Shown here: one piece after another, positions 22,260-33,673 of the stretch
Layout: each line of letters begins with the position of its first letter
Numbering within the stretch: the stretch's first letter is position 1
From: Exophiala sp. HKRS030
Lineage: Eukaryota; Ascomycota; Eurotiomycetes; Chaetothyriales; Herpotrichiellaceae
DNA length: 64,000 nt
Assembly: GCA_023897205.1 (NCBI GenBank)
Contig: JAHWDD010000008.1
Coordinates: 1,426,001-1,490,000, forward strand
Direction: 5' to 3'
Notes under the pieces: model-generated
Seen by the model: only the letters and a program-made list of their open reading frames with translations
Databases searched by the model: none
Told to the model about the DNA's origin: nothing
Translations under genes and position numbers: made by a program

Positions 22260-25200
22260 CAAGAGACAAGACGGACCATGTAAGCTTTTTACCCCGTACA
22301 GTTGCATGGAGACGACACGACAAAGAAGGGTCGTTGATCCTGGAAACGAAGATCTTCTTCCAATTGGAAAGGGCAATACTCCGTGACGGGGGCGAGCGAT
22401 GATAAGGACTCGCTCAACCCATATTCTTGTCGATCACAAAGCCATGTCTCTGCGTACTGTACAGTACAAAATACTCGCAAAAGGAAAATCCCACTTGGCC
22501 TGAAGAAGAATATGGGTGGGTGTACTGAAACGGTCCAAAAAAAAACTAGAGAATCCTTCTTGTCGATGCATGGACAAGCATGGTTAGAGCGTACTCATCC
22601 GTACACGAACGGCAAAGGTTGTCTCTCTTCACGCGAGAAGGGTCTAGCAAAGCCCTGGAGGAGTCACGAGTACGACTACGAGTACTCCGTACATACAAAT
22701 GTTACCCACGCCGTCGGGAGGACCCAGACGGGATCGACCCTTGCTTAGCTACCGATGGACCTGGAGCGAAATGGAAAGGAATGGCCATGATGACAGGGAC
22801 ATGGTAGCGAAAAGCGGGCTGGCGCGTCAAATGAGCCTTGCTCGCTCCACGAGAAATAACAACGACAAATCGATAGATCGAGGGGAGGGGCTGATGATGA
22901 TTTTGCTCTCTTCAGGCATTACTACTCATTCCTACGGAGTATCTCAATTCTCCATTATTTCATGCACGAGTCCAGAATTGTGCTCGTTTGACCATTTTTG
23001 GACATTCGACCGACCGGAATTTCCATAGCAGCTGAGGGACGCTTCGAACATTTGCCTCCATGGTCGATCATCAGCCTCAAACCTCTATCCAGACGGTTCG
23101 TTCGAAAATGCAAAACCTCTCTCCACGGATGCACTTCCGTCGTCGACACTGTCATCATCATCGGCCCATCAAGAGGGAAACATGTCTCGTCTCAAGACCT
23201 TAGCTGATCATTCACGAGGCGCTTTCAGTCTGCACATTACGAGCGTTCCGAGAGACAATTATACCTCGGTTCAAATCCCCTGTACTATGTTACCCGGTCT
23301 GTAGAAAGGGATTACGACTGATGAACCAGGGTAGAGAGACTACTCGTCCTCAGGTCAATTCGCTAAAGGTGCGTCAGGACTCAACTTTCGCCATGCCTGC
23401 TACACCTTCTTCTCGTTAAGGCACTGGGTTTATCCTTCATCGCGCTTTTGAAGCGCAGATCTTTGGTAACCTCTCAGCACTTGTGATACCGAGTACTTTG
23501 CGTGCCCTCTCAATACTCAGTGGGCATGCTTTGGCCTTCCAAGCGATAGAACAATGTTTCCTTGCGAAGAAAGAGTCGCCAGATTACCGGCTCGTCCAAT
23601 CTGCGTTGCTCCCTCTGTCGGTGTCGGAGATCTGGAAAACTAAATTCTCGGAGCATCACCTTCGGTCTCTTCATTCCCAAGTCAAGGGTCCCAGGCATGA
23701 CAGCAGTCTCATCTTTATGAACAATCAACTATGTGAGGAAACATCCTACTTTTTCTGTCTGAGGAAGGCTTCGAAAGTGAACGCTTCCACCTGCGTGTTT
23801 GACACAATGTCTGTCAGTCCAAAGGCTAGTCTCGAACTTTGACTGAAGTTGGAAGGCTTCAGGGAAGTACTCGTACACATGTTTCGGTATCCGACAAACT
23901 GACATCGCAGATCAACATCCGTTAAAGGTTTGGGGGTACGGGTCACGCAGCCAACCTCTCGATGGCGGCCAACGAATATTGGTCTATTAGAGTCTTCATG
24001 CTTCTACTTCGGCTCAAGTCGACCTTTGAAAGAATTCTTTCGCTTCATGCACGAGAAACAGTAAGCCCGCTCGAGAGGCACAGAATCGTGGCCAAATGTG
24101 CTTCGGTTACGAGTACTCTTACCAGGGCCTCTCTTCGTCAATTCATTGAACATCGCGTGGTCCCCAAACTACAGTAGGAACACAGCATGTCGTTTAGCAT
24201 GGTGCTCTGCACATGCTTCTGTTTGGTTACCCTCAATCAACGTCCCTGCAGTAGCTTTGAGAACCGATGATCTTCTTCCCTTCTGTCTCGGGGGATTGAG
24301 TTCTAGCCAGGCACCAAAAACCCATGCATCTTTCCTTTTAGGCTGCATTCATAGCCTCAGGAACGGTTCCTTATAAGCGCACTTTTTCATGCGGCGGTCG
24401 CTACTTAGCGGCCGTTCCGATTTGCCGCAAGGGGGAAAATCTCGAAATCCTTTTGTGCCCTACGGAGTACTCCCAGACTTGAGGATTTTCCTAGACAATA
24501 AACAATTCTAGACACCCAAGACGGGAGCAATGGAAAGATTCGCCCCCAGACGGGTCGTTCGCTTGGCAGTTTCTCGGTGTATCCCAACGTCAGAAGGTTC
24601 CATTGTTCACAGGCACGCGACAGAGCATCTTCCTACGAGTACAACTTGTGCGCATAGAAGTCGCTCAGTGTATCGCGGGCACTCCGTGCGGACGAAATCA
24701 CCTCGCCAGCCGTAATTCCCGTTACGTGGCTACACGCTAAATTGAGATGTGTGCACAAGCATGCTGACACTCACTTTCGGATGGGCGATTCAAAGAGGCC
24801 AGAGATCGACGCCGGGCATCTTGCGAGCACTACTCGCCTCCCACACTTCAATTTGCGGGCTCAACTACGGATAACGAAAGACTTGATCAGAGGAATCGCT
24901 CAACAGCTAGACCGAGTACGGATATCATTTTCTACCTTTTCACTGACACACGTACTCCACGTTCTTTTAGTGCTGGCCTGCTTGATCAAATCAACATCAA
25001 CGGTCCTCCAAGAAGGATTCCGAATGCCCTTGGGACGCGTTCCGCCTTTTTTGCCAGTTGCATACTGTAAACAACAAGGACGCCCCTGTGGACAAGGTTC
25101 CACTTCTGCAACCATAGTCTCGGATGGCGCTCCCCGTTCTCCTTCTAGTCAGTTTCAATGTCGTCCTCTCCCCCATGTTTCCACTTGCCCGTCAACTCTC

Positions 25201-25598
25201 TTTCTCTGTGCTCCGGAGTACCTCGCAGCCTACTCCAGCCCGAGAGTACTTGGGAGGGAAGGTTTTCTAAACATCCCCGCCAGTCCGATGCACTAGCAAC
25301 AATCAATTGTCCAGGGTGCTTGACTGGGATGTTCTAGAGATTATTGTAACCTCCCCCCTGTCCATGGTAATAAACCACTCCCAACCCCAAGGTGGGTCAT
25401 CACCAATGGTGGACCGGTGGGCTTTGCAGCATATGAAGACGGTCGGAATATGAAGAACATCATCCTCGCCCCCGCGCAAAAGCCCTGTCTAATACAACAC
25501 TTTCCCCGTGGTTCATATCAGTTTGAACTCAATCGTTTTTGGTCCTTCTCGTGCCGTGCCGTGGTTGTGTTACGTGCCTTTGGGGCCAGGTATTCATC

Positions 25599-27293
25599 AT
25601 GGCATTCTCAAACTCAGAGATGAGGGCATTTGACACGGCCGAGAAGGTGGCCTCGGTCTTTTCTGTCCTCGGCGCCATCTTCATCATTTTTACGTTTTTG
25701 TTGGACGATCGATTTCGAAAAGCCATCAACAGAATGGTCTTCTTCGCCTGTTGGGGCAATCTGTTTTCCAACGTTGCGACGCTGATATCGAGGTCGGGGA
25801 TCAATTTGGGGGTTGATACCGCTCTATGCCAGTTTCAAGGGTTTCTGATCCAATGGTGAGTAGTCTCATTGCGACCAGGGAGGACGTCGCTGATCTAACA
25901 TGTGTGTGTGTCCGGGACAGGTTTATGCCGGCGGATGCTTTATGGACCTTTGCGATGGCTTGCAATGTCTATCTATCCTTTTTCCACCGCTATGATGCGA
26001 CCAAGTTAAGGGCATTGGAGTGGAGATACCTGGTGGCTTGTTATGGGATTCCATTTGTTCCGGCATTGGTATTCTTGTTCATCGAAACCGAGAAAAAGGG
26101 CAAACTCTATGGTGATGCAGTGGTGAGTTTTCTTTCTTTCTTTCCAGGCCTCAACATTCCCACCAAAACTTCGCTAAGCTGACTTTGAGAACACTATCCA
26201 GCTGTGGTGTTGGGTATCGGAGAGTTGGAATGCCCTTCGCATCGCGACCTTTTACGGTCCCGTGTGGCTCGTAATCCTGGTCACCGTCTTCATCTACATC
26301 AAAGTCGGCATGGTTGTCTTTCGGTGGAGGAAGAAGTTGATGTCCATGGACCAAAGCAACAGTCGGGGCGCCATGGGCGGAGTGGCCGCTAGAAAAGACG
26401 TCTCCCTGCAACGAGAATACTCCATGAATGACATGCCCCAACAACAACAACAGAGATATGAAGTCAGGACTCACAGTCAAGCCCCAGACTTTCCGGAGCA
26501 CAAGCACCAGCAAGTCCTAAATTCGCCTCAAAACACCACATCCTTCATGGAGGATTCCCTCAGGAGTCCAAATTCACTCAAAAGTCCGACCCATGCGAGA
26601 TACCCTTCGGTGGACGAGAGTTACCCGGAGGAAAGGAGAACCACTGTGGTCGCGGACCAACCGAGTGTTAAAGTTGTGGATGCCAACAAAGCCGCCTTGA
26701 GTTACTGCAAGACGGCCATGTTGTTCTTCATTGCCTTGATCGTTGTATGGTGAGCTTTTCCCCTTACTTTGCACCTTTTCAAGAGGCAAACCATATGGTT
26801 TCCCTTGGTGGTTTCAAGTCTAGCCAGAACTGACTTTTTGTGCGTCACCATCAGGGTCCCTTCGACAATCAATCGAGTCTACACCCTGGCCAAACCAACC
26901 GACCCCCAATTCGGACTCGAGTTCGCCTCGGGCCTTGTACTTCCGTTGCAAGGATTCTGGAACACCATCATCTACATCATGACCAGTCTACCGGCATGTC
27001 AGGCACTATTGGCTGACATTGTGGGTGCACACAGAAGAGGAGGAGGAAGAGGCGGGTACTCAGGTGATTCACAGATGCGTTCTGGGTCACTCGGGGGGTC
27101 GAGCAGGAATGCCGCCTACCTCCACCACCACACCCTACCTTCGACCGACAACGACAACGAGAACCGAGCCGACATCATGGTGAGTTATGATGGAAAGAAT
27201 CGAATCGTGAGACACCACTCCAGAATTGTCTCCGGAGATGCCAACAGTGCAAGTGGTATCATCAGTCATGACTATATGCCCCACGCCCGATGA
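25599..27293 (+). CDS. cAMP-receptor-like 7TM GPCR (GprH type)
   Basis: Exons 25599-25855, 25921-26122, 26202-26749 and 26855-27293 give 481 aa. Seven hydrophobic segments are visible: AEKVASVFSVLGAIFIIFTF, MVFFACWGNLFSNVATLI, the QWFMPADALWTFAMACNVYL segment, WRYLVACYGIPFVPALVFLF, FYGPVWLVILVTVFIYIKVG, AMLFFIALIVVWVPSTINR, and GLVLPLQGFWNTIIYIMTSL. The pattern, especially QWF-P-D-LW in helix 3 and YGP-WL in helix 5, fits the fungal cAMP-receptor-like class (GprH/GprI, related to Dictyostelium cAR). A long cytoplasmic loop between helices 5 and 6 (about residues 230-345) is rich in Gln, Ser and Pro, and the Gly/Asn/His-rich tail is cytoplasmic. Members of this class are linked to nutrient sensing; the ligand here is unknown. 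Start ATG 25599 gives a short extracellular N-terminus, normal for the class. Confidence 0.83.
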
Positions 27294-28563
27294 GACAGAC
27301 ACCAGAGTATGAAATGAGGACGGGGATAAGGGTCTCCAACGTTTTTTTTTTTGGATCATGTCTATGTCTTTGTACCATATAATGTGTATATTTAGTTTCT
27401 ACTCTGTGAAAAGCGGAAAGAAAAGCAATGGAAATGAATAGTATTTCTCCGAGCGTATTTTGCAAACCATCTACTCAGTGAGTGTACGGTTTCATCGCTG
27501 GGAGGCTTCTGCCTGGTTCACTTGACGAGTACAGAACTGATGTCCCACTGTACAACAATAGCAAAAAATGGACCGTAGGAATACTCCGTACATGGCGAAA
27601 TCATTTGTTCGGATAATATCCGTGATCCGTCTTTGTTCATCTTCCTGCACCTGTTGGGAATTGTTTTAATTCCTTTCACCCATTCAGTGAACTACTCTTT
27701 TTTACGGAGCATAAACTACGGAGCACATAAAAATGCGGAGACTACAGTAATGAGCGGATCTGTGAGCGGAACCTTGGAACGATTGGTGTCTATTGTCCAT
27801 CAACAAACATCGTGCGAAGTACCGGGTCATATTGCCTGATTCCTTCTCATTTTACTGGTCTGGATCACTTGCCTAGGTATGCAAGGTGATTTTGCACAAA
27901 GAACTACTCCCTGTACTGGAACGAGGTTGAAAAAACTCAGCCACTCAGGCATCAATTCCCGTGGTCCGGCACAGCACACAACACAGCCTCAATTTTTTCT
28001 TTTCTCCCGACAAACAAACCGAGGCGACCATTGAGACCGCCTGCACCCGACAATCATGTGTCACCGTAGCTACAAGCATAGCCCAAGGATATATCTGATC
28101 CTGCGGAGTAGTTCCATGCAAGATCAACCTCGCTAATAAAATCTATACCTACTCGCATCCAGGTGGCGTCGTCCTTCTGACGCAGAAACATAAGTACCTC
28201 CCTAGACATATCTAACCTGCTATCAAGAAAATCCCACATCCACTCCATAAAGGTCTTCTAAACAGTGACAGTTGACGAGGCTTTACACAATTCCTCTCCA
28301 TTCAGTTCAGTTTTGTTTTCAGCTTTTTGACACTTGGCCCTTTTTTTGCGGTCGCCTGATTTGTCTGGTTCGCTTTTCTTTAGTCTTTTTGATCCTTTTG
28401 TGGCGTAGCCGCCTGACGCTGGTTCGCTTCTCTACTTCTCCTTCATCGACACTGTTTTCTCGAACCTCTCTAGCTTGCAGACGTCGTCAAATCGTCAAGA
28501 ACCTTTCTCCACAAACATTAACGACAAAAAGTGACTTCTGCCGCCTCTGCGACGTCACTATCG
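27294..28563. other. Intergenic, GPCR 3' end and Clr5 leader
   Basis: No gene is supported. It holds TACTCCGTA at 27582-27590 and the dispersed repeat at 27701-27790. Bases 28280-28560 are T-rich and pyrimidine-rich, consistent with a promoter or long leader of the Clr5-domain gene. Confidence 0.55.
27701..27790 (+). repeat. Dispersed repeat, copy 2 of a TACGGAGC element
   Basis: Begins TTTACGGAGCATAAACTACG and continues to TGAGCGGAACCTTGGAACGA. It is related to the minus-strand block at 11061-11153, with differences spread along its length. A CCTAGGTA palindrome follows 80 bp later (27873-27880). It lies between the GPCR and the Clr5 gene. Confidence 0.7.
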
Positions 28564-30586
28564 ATGTTCCCAGATGTCATGATGCCCTACGGGGCCTACG
28601 GGGCATATGGGTTGGCGGCATATGGGGATCCGTACCAGTACTCTGCTGCTGCTGGAGCTTTTCAACAGGAACAACCACAGCAACAACAATATCCACCACC
28701 GATACCATTGCCAAGGAGTGTCCTGCCGACCGGTGTGAATTTCAAGGTTGGTTCACAAAAGTCCGGAGCGGTTGTTCCTGAGACAGCTGAAGAGTGGAAC
28801 GAACATCGTGATTTGATCACCAAGTTATACCGTGACATGAACTTGCCTTTACGTGAAGTTCAAAGAATCATGGAGGAGGATTACAACTTTAAAGCTACGT
28901 GAGTGATTGCCCTTGTCCTTGCCGCATGCCTCGCAAAGTATAAGATACGAGAAGAACCCCCCAAGAGCTGCCACTGATGGTCAATCCCTTCCTGAGAATA
29001 GGAGACGAATGTTCAACAGTCGTCTGAAACGTTGGGACCTTTGCAAAAACCTCCGTGCCAGAGAGAAAGAAGAACTTGCTGCCCGGATTGCCGAGGCACA
29101 TTTTGAGAACCGATCACTTGACACCATCACTTACAAGAATAAACCCGTCAAGCTTCACCGTGTGTTGAGGCATTGCAAAGTCAAGGCTCGAGAACGTCAG
29201 CGCCAGCGGGAAAGACAACGACAACAACAACGACAACAAGAAGAAGAGGAGGAACAAGGAGAAGGAGAAGGAGAACACAAGGCATCGTCTGAAGGTTGCT
29301 TTGAAGACTCGAAGTCGAACAGAGTACATGATACTCAAAGCGAAATGGTTCGTGTGCCAGCAGCAGCAGCAGCTCCCGGAGGAAGCATGATGCGCCCCAA
29401 GACTCCGGGACCAGACATGAAATGCAACACTTCAGGATCAGAAACCTCCTCAAGTGGTGCTGTCTTGGTCACTCCAGAGTCAGGGAATACCAGTGTAACA
29501 AACTTGACGCCCGGGTCTAGTGACAACGAGGTCGTACTGTACATGAATGGCAGCCAGCCTATACAGAATCACCTACTGCCACACCCGGAGCCCCCGATTT
29601 TTCCACCAAAAGGAGGCACGATGAACGTCGACTTCATCCTGAACCAGACCCAAACGTACTACCTGGCTCACCTGGAGACCATACGGTTCGAGGCTACAGA
29701 AATATACAACACAACGACAAAATCCAACTTGTTCTGGTCGAATGTCAAATCGGCCATTTACTTTCTCAAGATGAAAACGCCCGCACTGGCATGGCCGCTG
29801 TTGAACGAGGCGTGTGGACTCGTCGGAGATATTTTGGGGGGCAACGTACCCATCTTGTTCTTGAACAGCGTCTTTGCCGTTCTATCGCCCGTCAACACGC
29901 GGATATGCCCATTGGCTCGCAGCACGTTGCTCCGGTACCTGTCACAGATGGCCTCGATCAAGCTGACACCCCTTCATCCGCTGACAATCTTGTTCCGAGA
30001 AATCGCGCAAGAGGATGGATTTGGTCTGACATCGGAGACTGCATTGTTGCTCACGCTGAACATGTTGCGCCACCATCTAGGGGAGGACCATACTGGAACC
30101 TTTACGGTTCACCGATCTCTGATCAGTCTGTTGCGTCGTGACGGCCGTCTAGAAGAAGCAAAACAACAGAGTGAAGAGTTGGTGAGGACGACGGAACAAG
30201 CGTTGACGTCGCAGGTTGGGCTACTAATTACGGTACGGACCAAGAAGCCCACCAGCGTCAGCATGACCGAACTGTGCATCGCCATGACTGAGCTCGTGCA
30301 CATTTACATCGACATGAAGGATTGCGCGGTGGCCAAGGACATTTGTGACAAGGTGATTGAGAATTACAGGACGATTCAAGGTCCGAATTTTCCCGACAGT
30401 CGGGCGGCGTATGCGATGGAAGATATGGCACAGCTTTGTGAAGCGTTGGGGGATGGGCTTGGTGCGGTGTACTGGTTGAGACAGGCCATGGAGGCGAGTT
30501 GGATGTTGAGAGGGAAGTCTGATGCCGCCACCAAGCACGTGAAGAATAAGTTGGACGAATTGATGAAGACGATGGAGATTTCGTAG
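28564..30586 (+). CDS. Clr5-domain protein with TPR-like C-terminus
   Basis: Two exons, 28564-28898 and 29002-30586, giving 639 aa. After a Tyr/Gly/Gln-rich N-terminus comes a Clr5 domain (about residues 75-130): ETAEEWNEHRDLITKLYRDM, then VQRIMEEDYNFKAT, and across the splice RRMFNSRLKRWDLCKN. This is a fungal helical domain with the W-x-K-x-x-I/L...Y...Q...RI-KWG pattern, named after S. pombe Clr5. Then a strongly Arg/Gln-rich stretch (about 175-200), an Ser/Thr/Pro-rich linker, and a helical C-terminal half with repeated segments such as LLTLNMLRHHLGEDH and AKDICDKVIENYRTIQG that look like TPR-type helices. Function unknown; Clr5-domain proteins are often transcription-related. The intron is supported because it exactly rejoins the domain. 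ATG 28564 is the first usable start. Confidence 0.8.
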
Positions 30587-31135
30587 TACTTCTAGACACA
30601 GTTCCTCTGATCGCCTTCAGAAAAAGAATGATGGAGGTCGGAGTGGGTACCATTGTATACAGTATGGACGACGAGGATTCTAGAAATTTCATGAGTTGGT
30701 CGTCGCAAGTCACACAACGACTGATGATCTATCGACAGGCTTCGATTGGTTCATATTTTGCATCTATACCTCACACAGTGTACAGCACGATGATCTCTGT
30801 CCTTCTCTACCATAACCAACTCATCGTCTGAACTGATCCTCTCTTTTTCTTTTTTTTTACCTCTACATAGAGTCCTGGGTTCTTTCTACTTTTACTAGCG
30901 TATATACTGCCTGCCCAAGGAATAATAATCCACTTAAAAATCCCCCCTCGGCAATTGCCATCCGGCCCTAAACTTTCTTAAGCTCGAGACCAAACCAAAT
31001 CATTTGTTTTCAAGCCACAAACAACGACAAATACCAAAAACATCTGGCCGAGGACGAGTGTCGAGGACTCAGGACCACAAAACAAGACATTTACTTCTGC
31101 CAGCGTCGATTGAAAGAGTCTACTCTCCTTTCTAG
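30587..31135. other. Intergenic, no gene seen
   Basis: 550 bp between the Clr5 gene and the FMP42-like carrier. T-rich tracts near 30840-30860 fit a 3' end region. The sequence just before 31136 (CTTTCTAGATG) is the leader of the next gene. Nothing else recognised. Confidence 0.55.
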
Positions 31136-33673
31136 ATGTCATTGGCTCAACATGTCTCGGCCTTTGAAGGTGTCGATCAAGATTACACGACAGACGACAT
31201 CGGAAGCTTGAGGCTTTCGCGACAACCAAGCCTACAGATCAATTATGATCCCATCCCTCCTGCTTCTGTTGTAGGAGCAGATGACGGTGATGGAGGAGAC
31301 GACGATAGAATCGAAAATCTTCACGCGTACGAAGTGTCTACCACCAAACGTATCGCTCAAATCTTGGTCGGTGTCGTGTCGTGCGTGTTGGCTTCGGGCA
31401 TCGTATTTGGCTTCGACGCACTCAAGACTATTCTTGTCGAGGAAGATGTTTATCGAGAACATTGTACCGAGGAAGAATTGGCGCATGACGTGAGGTTGTG
31501 CTATATGCAAGATCAAAAGTGAGTTTTCTCTACCTTCTCTTCGTCAATTTTTTTCCAAAGTTATCGTAGTGCTAACACTCTTCATACAGGCTCAACTTGA
31601 CATTCATCATTGCTTCGGTCACAGCAAACATTTCGGCCTTACTCGTGGGAAGTATCCTAGATCGATATGGACCCAAGGTCTGCGGCATCGCGAGTTCTGT
31701 GGTTTTGTTTCTTGGATCCCTCCTCATGGCTTTTGCGAAAGAAATGCCCTTTGACGCCTACCCGGCAGGGAGTTTTTTGTTGTCGCTCGGCGGAACTTTT
31801 ACCTTTGTACCTTCCTTCCACCTGGCCAACGCGTTTCCTCGCTTCCAGGGACTCATCCTAGCTCTCGTCACGGGAGCCTTTGACGCGTCTGCATCGGTGT
31901 TTTTGATCTTCAGGCTCATCTACCAGAGATCCCACGGCGCATTCGGCCCTCGACAGATCTTTTTGGTTTTCTTGGTCGTCCCAATTTTCATCTTGGTCAC
32001 TCAACTCACCGTGATGCCAAAACACAGCTACGAGAGCCGAGGTGAATTGACCAACAGCCTTGAAAAGGCCAACGACGCCACGCTGGACATTCACGACTCG
32101 GACGATGAACTCGACACCGCCATGGACGTGATGCGGGTGAGGTCTGAACGGGCGATGCGACGTAGACAGTCCATCACCTCCATCACCGAGCTTCTGGGTA
32201 CGCCCATCCAACAAGACAAGTACGAGCAAAAGGAGGACCAGATCCGAGTCAACAGCGGCGTGTGGGGGGTCCTCCACGGTGTGCCTGCGTCCAGACAAAT
32301 CCGCACCCCCTGGTTCATACTCATCACCCTCTTTACCGTCCTACAGATGGCCAGGTTCAATTTTTTCATCGCCACCATCTACTCGCAGTACGTCTACATG
32401 TTAAACTCGGAGGAACTGGCCATCAAGGTCATTGAGTTTTTCGACCTCGCATTGCCAATTGGTGGGTTGGTCACCGTGCCCTTTATCGGGGTGTTGCTGG
32501 ACCAAACGAGTACCGTCGCCGTTCTCAATTTGTTGGTCTTGTTGAGTACAATCATTGGCGCTCTCGGTGCAGTCCCGACAGAGTGGGCAGCATATGCCAA
32601 CGTGACATTGTTCTGTCTATTCAGACCACTTTATTATTCTGCCATGTCGTAAGTTTGTTTCGCTTCCCTTCTCACACAGTCTCATTCGCATCCCATCCCA
32701 TCTCCGCTGGTCTCCGGTCCATAACCCACAGAAAGGTGGTGGTTTACATACAGACAGCACTAAAAACCATAAAAGCAATATATACTAACAAATTTTCTTG
32801 TTTCATAGTGACTACGCTGCCAAGGTATTTGGTTACGCAACTTTCGGAACAGTCTACGGAGCCATCATATGTCTATCGGGTTTGTTTACTTTCACCCAGT
32901 CTGGTCTCCAAGCGTTGGTACACGACTCCTTTGACGACGACCCGGAACCTATCAATCTTGGTCTCGCCACCGCCGGACTTGTCCTAGGAGTGGCATTGGT
33001 CATGTACGTCGACATTAAAGGGAGAGCCATACAACGTGAACGAGCCATTGCTGCGATGAATGCCGTTGCGAACGACGAACGAAGACCATTGCTTGGTATC
33101 CAGAATCGAAGTATGAGGTCCAACAGTCGACCAATGACTTCGGATCAAATGTTTAATGTCGGTGGTGGCGGAAGCATCAGTGGTGCTGGTAGCATTGGAG
33201 CACCAGGATCTCTTCGAGTACCCAAATCAAGTCTTTTTGCTACTGGTCGCGATGATGGAACGGGGAATTTGATGAACTATGGTACTAGTCCAAGTCATGG
33301 AGTTGCTACTGGCTCAGGTATAGTTGCAGGTCTTGGAGCAGGTCTTGGAGCAGGTCTTGGGGCAAGTGTTGGTCCAGTATCAGGATATGATGAAGTCGAC
33401 AATGATGGTACATCCGGACCCACGACAACAACCGGTACTGGTGAAGGTGGTGGTGGTGGTACTGTTGTTCGACATCATGGTCTGATGGCCAGAACTAGTC
33501 GACAAGGATTGAATTGGTCATTGTCAACTGTTCAAGAAGGGAGGGAACCTGAAACGACAGAGATTCGACATGAAGAAGAGGAGGAGGAAGAACAACAGCG
33601 GCAGCAGCAGCAGCAGCAGCAACAACAAAATGACCAAGATCGAGAGCAACAACAGCAGCTTTACACAGACTGA
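31136..33673 (+). CDS. FMP42-like MFS transporter (SLC43-related)
   Basis: Exons 31136-31518, 31590-32648 and 32809-33673 give 768 aa. About twelve membrane helices are visible, for example ILVGVVSCVLASGIVFGFDA, FIIASVTANISALLVGSILD, GIASSVVLFLGSLLMAFA and LFTVLQMARFNFFIATIYSQ. The loop after helix 2 reads SILDRYGPKVCGI, the MFS G-x-x-x-D-R-x-G motif in degenerate form. The overall sequence resembles yeast FMP42 and the animal SLC43 amino-acid carriers, but substrate is unproven. Unusual parts: a long acidic and Ser-rich loop between helices 6 and 7 (about residues 305-375), and a roughly 220-residue soluble tail with Gly-rich repeats (GAGLGAGLGAGLGASVG) ending in an acidic and polyglutamine stretch. 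The tail is in frame and shows no stop, so it appears genuinely coding. Confidence 0.82.

Larger units (their letters stand above)
21009..25598. other. Gene-poor 4.6 kb stretch
   Basis: The longest stretch without a supportable gene. The longest frames are minus 21675-22376 (233 codons) and plus 24742-25296 (184 codons). Both have irregular composition and no recognisable domain, and I left them out. The region holds TACTCCGTA/TACGGAGTA copies at 22683, 22933 and 24461, many TACGAGTAC-like words (22155, 22670, 24637), a CCTAGGTA palindrome at 21626, and small repeats listed separately. The last 250 bases are probably the promoter of the GPCR gene. Confidence 0.5.

Noticed and set aside
21675..22376. 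233-codon minus-strand open frame
   Set aside because: Irregular composition, a start inside a microsatellite-rich area, no domain, no homologue recognised. Probably a chance frame in gene-poor DNA.
23255..23300. TTCAAATCC box resembling a tRNA T-loop
   Set aside because: The flanking five bases do not pair as a T-stem, and no D-arm, anticodon stem or acceptor pairing was found upstream.
24742..25296. 184-codon plus-strand open frame
   Set aside because: No domain and Cys/Ser/Pro-heavy composition without a pattern; adjacent sequence gives no splice extension.
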